This document shows, one piece after another, positions 1 to 6,238 of a stretch of 14,165 nucleotides of DNA. The notes under the pieces are model-generated. The model saw nothing but the letters and a program-made list of their open reading frames with translations. It ran no database searches and was not told where the DNA came from. This DNA comes from Burkholderiales bacterium (GTDB lineage: Bacteria; Pseudomonadota; Gammaproteobacteria; Burkholderiales; Burkholderiaceae_C). The translations under genes were made by a program, and so were the position numbers. Positions within the stretch are counted from its first letter, which is position 1. Each line of letters starts with the position of its first letter. The stretch covers positions 1 to 14,165 of the forward strand of contig CANGHQ010000012.1 in NCBI GenBank assembly GCA_947453585.1, given 5' to 3'.

Positions 1-79
1 AATACATTGGACACATTGATTTGTGCGCCCTACCATTTGCCCGACACCCCGCCCTTTGTCCATTTTTTTGGAGCCCGCC

Positions 80-1078
80 ATGCAACTCACCCTCGGAAAT
101 TCACTGCGCGCCTGTGGCGCCCTGGTCGCCAGCCTGGCGTTTGCCGCGTCTGCGGTGGCGCAAAACTACCCGACCAAGCCCGTCACCATGATGGTGCCTT
201 ACCCGGCCGGCGGCCTGTCGGACATCATTGCGCGCACGGTGAACGCCTCTTTGTCCAAGAACCTCGGCCAGACCGTGCTGGTGGAAAACATGGGCGGCGC
301 CAGCGGCTCCATTGCAGCGCAAAAGGTTTTGAACAGCGCCTCCGACGGATACACGGTGTTTCAGGGTTCGCCCAACGAGCTGATCTTGGCGCCTCTGGCC
401 ATTTCGGCCATCAAATTCAAGAGCGAAGACTTCCGCCTGGTCCAGATGATTGCCACGGCCCAGATCGGCTTTCTGGCGCGGCCCGACCTGCCGGTCAACA
501 CCGTCGATGAGTTTGTCGAATACGCCCGCAAAGCGGCCAAACAAGGCAAGCCCGTGACGTTTGCGAGCGTAGGGCCTGGTTCGTTTTATCACCTGCTGGG
601 CGAGCATCTGTCCAAGATCACCGACATTCCCATGGTCCACGTTCCTTACAAAGGGGCCTCGCCAGCCGAGCAGGATTTGATGGCAGGGCAAGTGGACTTT
701 TTTCTGGCCCCCTATGCGAGAAAATACCAGGACTACCAGAAGGCTGGAAAGATCAAGGTCTTGGCCATGTTGAGCCCCACCCGTGTGGAAGGCGCCAAGG
801 AGTTCCCCGCGATCAGCGAAAGCAAGGCACTCAAGGACTTCACCTTCAATATCTGGACCGGCTATTTTGTGAAGAAAGACACGCCTGAGCCCGTGGTGGT
901 GGCGCTGCACAAAGCGATCACCGCGACCTTGGCCGACACCACGGTGCACGCGGGCCTGGACGCCAATAGCCTGCTGCCTGCGCAGCCCTTGCCGCTGGCG
1001 GCAGTGGGCAAAGCCTATACGGACGGCACGGCGCAGTTCCGCGCCATTGCCAAGTCGATCAACCTGCAGGCCCAATAA
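80..1078 (+). CDS. Bug-family (TctC-like) tripartite tricarboxylate transporter substrate-binding protein
   Basis: Periplasmic solute-binding protein of 332 residues, a normal length for the Bug family, which captures small carboxylates or amides for TTT transporters or for sensing. A signal peptide covers about residues 1-28 (hydrophobic stretch ending in AVAQ). The mature N-terminus, YPTKPVTMMVPYPAGG, is the typical Bug opening with the first ligand-loop motif. The segment VPYKGASPAEQDLMAGQVD near residues 190-210 is the second Bug signature. The ATG at 80 is preferred over an in-frame ATG at 23 because it has a GGAG Shine-Dalgarno 7 nt upstream and begins directly with the signal peptide. 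No TctA/TctB membrane genes follow, as is common for orphan Bug genes. The M20 hydrolase begins 5 nt after the stop, so the two are probably cotranscribed and the ligand may be the hydrolase's amide substrate (inference). The family is certain; the ligand is unknown. Confidence 0.93.
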   Translation: MQLTLGNSLRACGALVASLAFAASAVAQNYPTKPVTMMVPYPAGGLSDIIARTVNASLSKNLGQTVLVENMGGASGSIAAQKVLNSASDGYTVFQGSPNELILAPLAISAIKFKSEDFRLVQMIATAQIGFLARPDLPVNTVDEFVEYARKAAKQGKPVTFASVGPGSFYHLLGEHLSKITDIPMVHVPYKGASPAEQDLMAGQVDFFLAPYARKYQDYQKAGKIKVLAMLSPTRVEGAKEFPAISESKALKDFTFNIWTGYFVKKDTPEPVVVALHKAITATLADTTVHAGLDANSLLPAQPLPLAAVGKAYTDGTAQFRAIAKSINLQAQ

Positions 1079-1083
1079 ACGCC

Positions 1084-2262
1084 ATGGCAGCCGCACTTAC
1101 AGCGCTCCAGGCCCGTGCGGCGGACTACACCGCGCTGCGCCGCGACATCCACCAGCATCCGGAAATCGGCTTTCAGGAATTCCGAACCAGTGATTTGGTA
1201 GCCGAGCGCCTGGAGCGCTGGGGCTACGCCGTCACCCGTGGCCTGGGTGGCACCGGCGTGGTGGGGCAACTCAAGCGCGGCACGGGTGCGCGCCGTCTGG
1301 GTTTGCGCGCCGACATGGACGCCCTGCCCATCCACGAGACCACCGGCCTGCCCTACGCCAGCAGCCACGCCGGACTGATGCACGCCTGCGGCCACGACGG
1401 CCACACCGCCATGCTGCTGGCGGCAGCCGAACACCTGGCCAGCAGCGCAACGTTTGACGGCACGCTCAACCTGATTTTTCAGCCGGCCGAAGAAAGCCTG
1501 GGCGGCGCGCGCAAGATGATGGAAGACGGCCTGTTTGAGCGCTTTCCGTGCGACGCGATTTTTGCCATGCACAACATGCCAGGCTTTCGCCAAGGCCAGT
1601 TGCTGCTGCGCGAGGGCGCGACCATGGCGTCAAGCGAAAACATCGTGGTGCACATCGAAGGCCAGGGCGGCCACGGCGCCATGCCACACCTCAGCGCCGA
1701 CCCGGTGGTTGCGGGCGCGGCCATCGTCATGGGGCTGCAAACCATTGTGTCGCGCAATGTGGCGCCGCTGCAAATGGCGGTGATCACCGTGGGCGCCTTT
1801 CAGTCGGGCGTGGCCAACAACGTCATTCCCCAAAGCGCCACGCTCAAACTCAGCGTGCGTGCGCTGGACCGGGGTGTGCGCGAGCTGCTGCGCAGGCGTA
1901 TTGTGGAACTGGTGCAAGCGCAGGCGACAAGCTTTGGCGTGCAAGCCCGGGTCGAGTTTTTGCCCGGCTACCCGGTGCTGGTCAACACCCCGGCAGAAAC
2001 GGAAATCGCGCGCGAAGTGGCAGTCGCCCTGGTGGGCGAAGACAACGTGGTTCGACAAACCGAGCCGCTCACCGGCAGCGAAGACTTCGCTTACATGCTC
2101 GAAGCGGTGCCAGGCAGCTACCTTTTTATTGGCAATGGCGACGCCGCAAACGGCGGCCATGGCGCGTGCATGGTGCACAATTCAAACTACGACTTTGAAG
2201 ACCGCAATATTCCGATAGGAGCGGCCTTTTGGGTCCAACTTGCGCAGCGCTATTTGGTGTAG
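1084..2262 (+). CDS. M20 family metallo-amidohydrolase (hippurate / N-acyl-amino-acid hydrolase type)
   Basis: A 392-residue M20D-type metallohydrolase, a family that cleaves amide-linked amino acids such as hippurate, N-acetyl-amino acids or IAA-amino-acid conjugates. Visible motifs are RADMDALPI (75-83), MHACGHDGHTAML (99-111, ligands Cys102 and His104), FQPAEE (132-137, catalytic Glu136 and ligand Glu137), AMHNMPG with His163, GGHGAMPH (195-202, start of the dimerisation lid domain), GSEDFAYM (331-338) and the late ligand His365 in VHNSNYDFED. All metal ligands expected for the family are present. There is no signal peptide, so it should be cytoplasmic. The start lies 5 nt after the Bug-gene stop with only a weak ribosome site, suggesting translational coupling. 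The acyl and amino-acid specificity cannot be read from sequence. The glycine riboswitch directly downstream makes a glycine-releasing activity an attractive but unproven idea. Confidence 0.93.
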   Translation: MAAALTALQARAADYTALRRDIHQHPEIGFQEFRTSDLVAERLERWGYAVTRGLGGTGVVGQLKRGTGARRLGLRADMDALPIHETTGLPYASSHAGLMHACGHDGHTAMLLAAAEHLASSATFDGTLNLIFQPAEESLGGARKMMEDGLFERFPCDAIFAMHNMPGFRQGQLLLREGATMASSENIVVHIEGQGGHGAMPHLSADPVVAGAAIVMGLQTIVSRNVAPLQMAVITVGAFQSGVANNVIPQSATLKLSVRALDRGVRELLRRRIVELVQAQATSFGVQARVEFLPGYPVLVNTPAETEIAREVAVALVGEDNVVRQTEPLTGSEDFAYMLEAVPGSYLFIGNGDAANGGHGACMVHNSNYDFEDRNIPIGAAFWVQLAQRYLV

Positions 2263-2278
2263 CGCAAAAGTTGAAATT

Positions 2279-2472
2279 CAGATCGGGAGAGACTGCTGGC
2301 TCAAGGTCCGCAGCGCCGAAGGAGCAACCGCCCCGGAAACTCTCAGGCAAAAGGACCGATCTGAAATCTTGATCTCTGAAGAGTTGCCGGAGCTAGTCGC
2401 CCGACACACCGCAGGAGCAAGTGGCGCAGCCCCAGCCGGGCTGGTCATGAATCTCTCAGGTTCCAAACAGAG
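2279..2472 (+). promoter_or_regulatory. Tandem glycine riboswitch (two aptamers) upstream of dadA
   Basis: Two consecutive glycine aptamers occupy the 274-nt gap before dadA. Aptamer 1 (2279-2363) is closed by a perfect 8-bp P1 helix, CAGATCGG (2279-2286) with CCGATCTG (2356-2363). It holds the conserved core GCGCCGAAGGAGCAA (2313-2327) and CTCTCAGGCAAAAGGACC (about 2340-2357). After a 10-nt linker, aptamer 2 (2374-2472) is closed by CTCTG (2374-2378) with CAGAG (2468-2472). It holds ACCGCAGGAGCAA (2408-2420) and AATCTCTCAGG (2450-2460). Glycine riboswitches usually act as ON switches for glycine cleavage, transport or oxidation genes. The segment from 2473 to the dadA ATG (expression platform) shows no T-run terminator and only a poor Shine-Dalgarno, so control of translation initiation seems more likely than attenuation (inference). 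Confidence 0.93.
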
Positions 2473-2536
2473 GGGGCGTACGCCGTGCATGGTGCGCGCG
2501 CGTGCTCTATTCCCTGACTGTTTGAAAGTCTGAGTC

Positions 2537-3793
2537 ATGAAATCAATCGCAGTCATTGGTGGCGGCATCACGGGTGTTACTACCGCTTACGCACTGGCCA
2601 AGCGCGGCTTTGCCGTCACCTTGTTCGAGAAAAACCGCTACGCCGCGATGGAAACATCCTTTGCCAACGGCGGGCAGTTGTCTGCATCGAATGCCGAGGT
2701 CTGGAACCACTGGTCCACCATCCTCAAGGGCATCAAGTGGATGCTCAAGAGCGACGCGCCGCTCTTGGTCAACCCGAAGCCGAGCTGGCACAAGCTCAGC
2801 TGGTTTGCCGAGTTCATCAGCAATATGCCCCACTACCGCCGCAACACCATTGAGACCGCCCGCCTGGCCGTGGCCGCACGCAAGCACTTGTTTGCCTGGG
2901 CGCAGGCCGAGGGCGTGGACTTTGACCTGAAAAAAGAAGGCATCCTGCACATTTACCGTGACAAAAAAGGCTTTGACCACGCCGGTGAAGTCTCCAAGCT
3001 GCTGGCCGAGGGCGGCCTGCCCCGCCGCGCGGTGACGCCCGCAGAGATGAAAGCGATTGAGCCCACGCTGGCCGGCACTTTTTACGGTGGCTATTTCACC
3101 GAGAGCGACTCCACGGGCGACATCCACAAATTCACCTTTGGCATGGCCGCAGCCATTGCGCGCATGGGCGTGAAATGCTTGTACGAGCAGAACGTGGTGG
3201 CGCTGCACAGCGACGGCGACCAAGCCAAGGTCACCGTGCACAACGGCGACGCGCAACAGGTGCATTCCTTTGACGGCATGGTGGTGTGTGCCGGCGTGGA
3301 AAGCCGCCGCTTTGCCGCGCAACTCGGCGACCGGGTCAACATCTACCCGGTCAAGGGCTATTCGATCACCGTCAACCTGCCGGACGCGCAAAGCCAGGCG
3401 GCCGCCCCCATCGTCAGCCTGCTCGACGACGAAACCAAGCTCGTCACCAGCCGCTTAGGCCTGGACCGCTTCCGGGTGGCGGGCACGGCTGAGTTCAATG
3501 GCTACAACAAGGACATCCGGGCCGACCGCATCCGCCCGTTGACGCAGTGGGTGAACCAATGCTTTCCCGGCATCAATACCCGCCATGTGGTGCCTTGGGC
3601 CGGCCTGCGCCCCATGATGCCCAATATGCTGCCGCGCGTGGGCAAGGGCAGCATGGCCAATGTGTTTTACAACACCGGCCATGGGCACCTGGGTTGGACG
3701 CTGTCGGCCATTACGGCTGACATGGTGGGCGATGTGGTGTTGGAGCGCTTGCGCCCCAGCAGCCAGGCCAGCGCCATCCTGAGCGCGGTTTAA
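2537..3793 (+). CDS. dadA: D-amino-acid dehydrogenase, FAD-dependent (DadA type)
   Basis: A 418-residue flavoprotein of the DAO/DadA family, which oxidises D-amino acids (typically D-alanine) to 2-oxo acids and ammonia, passing electrons to the respiratory chain at the inner membrane. The N-terminal Rossmann motif is VIGGGITGVTTAYALA (Gly8-x-Gly10-x-x-Gly13), with Glu31 at the end of the second strand for the FAD ribose. SFANGGQLSAS at 41-51 is the typical DadA FAD/active-site loop, and NTGHGHLGWTLS (379-390) is the C-terminal FAD-binding signature. Length is close to E. coli DadA. The ATG at 2537 is the first Met before the Rossmann strand, and a better upstream ribosome site is not visible. 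It follows the tandem glycine riboswitch, so glycine, or a glycine-accumulating state, should control it. Whether it oxidises glycine itself, D-alanine or another D-amino acid is open. No alanine racemase (dadX) is adjacent. Confidence 0.93.
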   Translation: MKSIAVIGGGITGVTTAYALAKRGFAVTLFEKNRYAAMETSFANGGQLSASNAEVWNHWSTILKGIKWMLKSDAPLLVNPKPSWHKLSWFAEFISNMPHYRRNTIETARLAVAARKHLFAWAQAEGVDFDLKKEGILHIYRDKKGFDHAGEVSKLLAEGGLPRRAVTPAEMKAIEPTLAGTFYGGYFTESDSTGDIHKFTFGMAAAIARMGVKCLYEQNVVALHSDGDQAKVTVHNGDAQQVHSFDGMVVCAGVESRRFAAQLGDRVNIYPVKGYSITVNLPDAQSQAAAPIVSLLDDETKLVTSRLGLDRFRVAGTAEFNGYNKDIRADRIRPLTQWVNQCFPGINTRHVVPWAGLRPMMPNMLPRVGKGSMANVFYNTGHGHLGWTLSAITADMVGDVVLERLRPSSQASAILSAV

Positions 3794-3810
3794 GTGCCGA
3801 ACACCAGCCG

Positions 3811-4587
3811 CTAAACCCCCGACCCACCCCTGCCCGCGCCCTGGGCAAAGCGCGTGGCGCCGGCGCTGAATTCGCCGCTGGCCAGCGTGGCTTGGCCGTG
3901 GGCAAACTCGTTGCGCAGCGCGGCGTCCAGGGTCAGGCCGTCTTGTTCATAGGCACTTAGGCGGTCGTGGCGCAGGCAGGTTTGGGGCAGGTCGGCGAGT
4001 TGCTGGGCCAATGCCAAGGCCGCACTCAACGCCTGGCCGTCGTCCACCACGCGGTTGGCAAGTCCCATGGCCAAGGCTTCGTCGGCGCCCACGGCGCGGC
4101 CGGTCAAGATCAAATCGAGCGCGCGCGACAGGCCGATGAGGCGGGGCAGGCGCACCGTGCCACCGTCGATCAGGGGCACGCCAAAGCGGCGGCAAAACAC
4201 GCCCAGCACGGCTGAGCGCTCCACCACCCGCAGGTCGCACCACAGCGCCAGCTCCAGGCCGCCCGCCACGGCATGGCCGCTGATGGCTGCTACCACGGGC
4301 TTGGACAGCAACATGCGCGAGGGGCCCATGGGCGCGTCGCCCTCGGGCTCCAGGCGGTTGCGCCGGGCGGGGTCGTTCATGGCTTTGAGGTCGGCGCCCG
4401 CGCAAAAAGTGGCGTGCGCGCCGTGCAGCACCGCCACGCTGGATAAGGCGTCTGCATCAAAAGCGCGAAACGCGTCGGCCAGGGCTTGGGCGGTGGCGCC
4501 ATCAACGGCGTTGCGGGCCTGCTGGCGGTTCAGGGACACCACGGTAACGGCACCATGGCGCGTCACTACAACCGGCTGGTCTGACAT
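3811..4587 (-). CDS. Crotonase / enoyl-CoA hydratase superfamily protein
   Basis: A 258-residue crotonase-fold protein acting on CoA thioesters. The oxyanion-hole segments are ATFCAGADLKAM (59-70) and SGHAVAGGLELALWCDLRV (103-121). The helix GGTVRLPRLIGLSRALDLILTGR (142-164) and AxxxGLANRVV (171-181) are standard family features. Glu112 matches the first catalytic Glu of rat mitochondrial hydratase (Glu144). The position of the second (Glu164) is Cys132 in VFCRRFGVPLIDGGT, so simple enoyl-CoA hydration is doubtful. The ATG at 4587 is chosen over 4653 because the crotonase domain begins there and AAAGG lies 5 nt upstream. The gene converges on dadA with 17 nt between stops. A perfect inverted repeat lies immediately before the start. 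No acyl-CoA synthetase or dehydrogenase partner is nearby, so the pathway is unknown. Confidence 0.9.
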   Translation of the reverse strand: MSDQPVVVTRHGAVTVVSLNRQQARNAVDGATAQALADAFRAFDADALSSVAVLHGAHATFCAGADLKAMNDPARRNRLEPEGDAPMGPSRMLLSKPVVAAISGHAVAGGLELALWCDLRVVERSAVLGVFCRRFGVPLIDGGTVRLPRLIGLSRALDLILTGRAVGADEALAMGLANRVVDDGQALSAALALAQQLADLPQTCLRHDRLSAYEQDGLTLDAALRNEFAHGQATLASGEFSAGATRFAQGAGRGGSGV

Positions 4588-4595
4588 AAGGGCCT

Positions 4596-4611
4596 TTGCA
4601 CGCCCGTGCAA
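4596..4611. repeat. Perfect inverted repeat just upstream of the crotonase gene
   Basis: TTGCACG-CC-CGTGCAA is a perfect palindrome with 7-bp arms. It starts 8 nt upstream of the crotonase ATG and directly abuts its AAAGG ribosome site. It could be a dyad operator for a TetR-, GntR- or LacI-type regulator, or an mRNA hairpin (TTGCAC / GTGCAA stem) affecting translation initiation. No regulator gene lies next to it in the window. Confidence 0.5.
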
Positions 4612-4718
4612 GCTTTGGCGCACTCGGGCCAGCGCTGCGCGGGATTGCGCCACGCTGCCCGGCGCTTTGCCTGGGGCGTGGCCGCAGTATGGCAGCGCGG
4701 TGGACTGGCTGCGGGGGC

Positions 4719-5093
4719 TTAGGCCAGCGCGGCGTCCAGGCCCATTTGGTCGAGCTTTTGAAAGTACTTGCGCGCCAGCGCTACCACTTGGGCGTCGCTT
4801 GGGTGGTCGCTGGGGATGCTGTCCGAAATGGCGGCGGCCACTGATGCGCTATGGCTTTTGGCCCAGGTGGCGAATTCGTCGCGCGCCATGCCGGGGCCAG
4901 TCAGCAGAACTTCATGCACGCCAGCCAAGGCTGCGGCCACATCGGCAAACATGGCCTTGGTGTCGTGTGGCTTGCCCTGGTGCTTGTGGTGGCTGCGCGA
5001 GTGGATGCGCTGGGCTTGCATGTGTTCGTGGTCAAACATCATGACGTGGGCTTCTTGGTGGTCGATCCAGACAACAGCGTGAAAAGTAGACAT
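4719..5093 (-). CDS. 'Translational machinery protein' family (host-attachment / eRF1-domain-like small protein)
   Basis: A 124-residue cytoplasmic protein beginning MSTFHAVVWIDHQEAHVMMFD, an opening I recognise from Burkholderiales proteins annotated as 'translational machinery protein', distantly related in fold to host-attachment proteins and eRF1-like domains. It has a His-rich stretch (HSRSHHKHQGKPHD, about 32-45), a central VLLTGPGMARDEFATWAKSH segment typical of these folds, and a C-terminal YFQKLDQMG motif. No signal peptide or membrane segment is present. The ATG at 5093 is chosen because the family's conserved N-terminus starts there; the reading frame extends upstream only by overlapping the DksA-like gene. 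The start lies 10 nt after the stop of that gene, so the two form an operon. The biochemical function is unknown; a role in ribosome or RNA stress is suggested only by family name and by the DksA-like partner. Confidence 0.78.
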   Translation of the reverse strand: MSTFHAVVWIDHQEAHVMMFDHEHMQAQRIHSRSHHKHQGKPHDTKAMFADVAAALAGVHEVLLTGPGMARDEFATWAKSHSASVAAAISDSIPSDHPSDAQVVALARKYFQKLDQMGLDAALA

Positions 5094-5103
5094 GCGGGCT
5101 TTC

Positions 5104-5484
5104 TCAAGAGTGAAGTAAATGCGTTGGGTGCTCGGCCTTTTCCTGGCAGTCAATGCAGCGGGCCGCTTGCGGCGTGGCGCGCAGGCGGGCGGCGGCAATT
5201 GCGGCGCCGCAATCAGTGCAGCTGCCGTAGGTGCCCAAGTCCAAGCGCACCAAGGCCGCGGCAATCTGGCCCAACTCGTCGGTTTCGCGTTCGTTCAGGG
5301 CAAATTCGACATCGCGCTCGCTGGCCACCTGGGCGGGTGAATCTTCGGAATGGGCGAAATGCTCTTCGGCCACCTCGGCCCGGCTGCGCGTGCCGCCGCG
5401 CTGCTGCGCGATTTGGGCCAACAGTTCTGTGCGCTGGGCCAGCAGGCTCGCGCGGTAGCTTGTGAGTAGATTGGGGCGCGTCAA
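5104..5484 (-). CDS. TraR/DksA-family zinc-finger protein
   Basis: A 126-residue DksA/TraR-like protein. DksA relatives enter the RNA polymerase secondary channel and alter promoter choice during stress. The N-terminal half is helical and charged, compatible with the coiled coil (about 5-80). The C-terminal C4 zinc finger is Cys89-x2-Cys92 and Cys110-x2-Cys113 (SCTDCG ... RCIDC). The coiled-coil tip has EDSPAQVASERD rather than the canonical DxxDxA motif, as in other short paralogues, so it is not the housekeeping DksA. The start is TTG at 5484, supported by AAAGGAG five nt upstream; no ATG is available nearby. It heads an operon with the 'translational machinery protein' gene 10 nt downstream. 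The upstream region contains an FNR/ANR-like box placed for class II activation, suggesting induction at low oxygen. Confidence 0.88.
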   Translation of the reverse strand: MTRPNLLTSYRASLLAQRTELLAQIAQQRGGTRSRAEVAEEHFAHSEDSPAQVASERDVEFALNERETDELGQIAAALVRLDLGTYGSCTDCGAAIAAARLRATPQAARCIDCQEKAEHPTHLLHS

Positions 5485-5510
5485 AGCAGCTCCTTTGTCA
5501 ATAGAAGCCC

Positions 5511-5551
5511 ATGCTAGGCCGATGGCGCGCAGGGTTCTAGACCTAGGTCAA
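5511..5551 (-). promoter_or_regulatory. Putative FNR/ANR-type class II promoter for the dksA-like operon
   Basis: Read on the minus strand, TTGAC-CTAG-GTCTA (5551 down to 5538) matches the FNR/ANR consensus TTGAT-N4-ATCAA in the TTGAC/GTCAA variant, with one break in symmetry. After 21 nt comes TAGCAT (5516-5511), a plausible -10. The implied start is near 5504, placing the box centre about 40-41 nt upstream, which is the class II activator position. The transcript would carry about 20 nt before the TTG start with its strong ribosome site. This is pattern matching only. Confidence 0.5.
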
Positions 5552-5632
5552 GTGCGGGCTAAAAAGCGCCCCGAAAATCACCACCTGGCGCTTAGCGCGC
5601 ATTGCGCGCCGGCCCTGTTGGCTGGCCTTCCT

Positions 5633-5646
5633 TTGTGCTGGATCAA
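5633..5646 (+). promoter_or_regulatory. Weak FNR/ANR-like site upstream of the DUF3149 gene
   Basis: TTGTG-CTGG-ATCAA matches TTGAT-N4-ATCAA at 8 of 10 defined positions, with an intact ATCAA half. Its centre is about 60 nt upstream of the DUF3149 ATG, which suits an activator site. No convincing -10 was found at the matching distance, so the call is tentative. Confidence 0.28.
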
Positions 5647-5699
5647 GGCCCCGTCCTGTGCGCGGCGCACCATGGAATCTTTCACTAAAGGAGATTCGC

Positions 5700-5855
5700 A
5701 TGCACGCGCTCAAAGACTTGTTCACCACCGATTACGGCATCATGAGCGTCGTGGGCATCGTGTTCATGCTCGGCATGCTGGCGTTTTTTGTCCGCTACTT
5801 TTTCCACCACATGCACGAAGACGAAGCACGCGAAAAGGCGCGGAACGCCGCCTAG
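5700..5855 (+). CDS. DUF3149 small inner-membrane protein
   Basis: A 51-residue protein matching the DUF3149 pattern: short N-terminal LKDLFTTDYGIMS, one membrane helix (about 14-34, VVGIVFMLGMLAFFVRYFF), then a His/Glu-rich cytoplasmic tail HHMHEDEAREK. The function of the family is unknown. The ATG at 5700 is preferred over one at 5658 because AAAGGAG lies 6 nt upstream of it and the family N-terminus begins there. It stands alone, divergent from the dksA-like operon and 76 nt before higB. The upstream 215 bp contains two FNR/ANR-like sites, so it may be oxygen-regulated together with its neighbour (inference). Confidence 0.82.
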   Translation: MHALKDLFTTDYGIMSVVGIVFMLGMLAFFVRYFFHHMHEDEAREKARNAA

Positions 5856-5897
5856 GGCTTGCCGCAAAGCGGTCGGGCGCTCTGGCCGCAACTGCTC

Positions 5898-5926
5898 TTG
5901 ACCGTTAACCGGTCAACAGCTAATAT
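5898..5926 (+). promoter_or_regulatory. higBA promoter with overlapping operator palindrome
   Basis: TTGACC (5898-5903) and TAATAT (5921-5926) with a 17-nt spacer form a near-consensus sigma-70 promoter. The -35 is part of a perfect inverted repeat, TTGACCG-TTAAC-CGGTCAA (5898-5916), placed as expected for autorepression by HigA. The -10 ends 5 nt before the higB ATG at 5932, so transcription should begin at or next to the start codon, giving a leaderless or nearly leaderless message. No Shine-Dalgarno precedes higB. Confidence 0.8.
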
Positions 5927-5931
5927 GAGCT

Positions 5932-6201
5932 ATGTCCATTCAAAGTTTTTCATGCGTTGATACGCAGGCATTGTTTGAAACCGGTAGGAGCGCGCGGTTC
6001 GCCAACATAAAAAGCGTTGCAGAACGCAAGTTGGCCCAGCTCAACGCGGCACCCTCACTGGGGTTCATGCGGGCGCCGCCAGGCAACGACCTCAAGGAAT
6101 ACGACGGCGCATGGCACGTGAGGATTAATGACCAATGGCGGCTAACGTTCAAGTGGGGTGACAGCGGACCTTTTGACGTGCTGATTGAAGACCCACACTA
6201 G
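5932..6201 (+). CDS. higB: HigB-type toxin of a type II toxin-antitoxin system (RelE/ParE superfamily)
   Basis: An 89-residue RelE-superfamily protein of the HigB ('killer protein') branch, which cleaves mRNA at the ribosome in characterised members. Family motifs are LFETG (14-18), a helix with FANIKSVAERKLAQLNAA (23-40), RAPPGNDLKEYDG (47-59), and the RNase core WHVRINDQWRLTFKW (61-75) followed by FDVLIEDPH at the end. The linker before the core is a few residues shorter than in typical homologues and the usual LKGDR is replaced by KEYDG, but the core is intact. The toxin gene precedes the antitoxin, the normal order for higBA. The start codon follows the -10 element by 5 nt and has no Shine-Dalgarno. 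HigA begins 37 nt after the stop. Confidence 0.92.
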   Translation: MSIQSFSCVDTQALFETGRSARFANIKSVAERKLAQLNAAPSLGFMRAPPGNDLKEYDGAWHVRINDQWRLTFKWGDSGPFDVLIEDPH

Positions 6202-6238
6202 GGCTATTTTTTGATTCGGAAATATTGGAGAGAGCATC

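Noticed and set aside
23..79. Upstream ATG extension of the Bug-family gene
   Set aside because: It would put 19 residues before the signal peptide and lacks a ribosome site, while ATG 80 has GGAG at good spacing.
2240..2533. A 97-residue open frame covering the riboswitch
   Set aside because: The region is explained by two structured glycine aptamers; the frame overlaps the M20 gene end and resembles no protein.
2543..3391. A 282-residue minus-strand frame opposite dadA
   Set aside because: No recognisable family; composition is typical of an antisense frame over a GC-rich gene.
4055..5044. A 329-residue plus-strand frame across the crotonase and the next gene
   Set aside because: It spans two supported minus-strand genes and the gap between them, with Arg/Ala/Pro-rich non-protein-like sequence.
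5898..5916. TTGAC...GTCAA arms before higB considered as an FNR box
   Set aside because: The arms are separated by 9 nt and not the 4 nt needed for FNR/ANR; a HigA operator explains the symmetry better.
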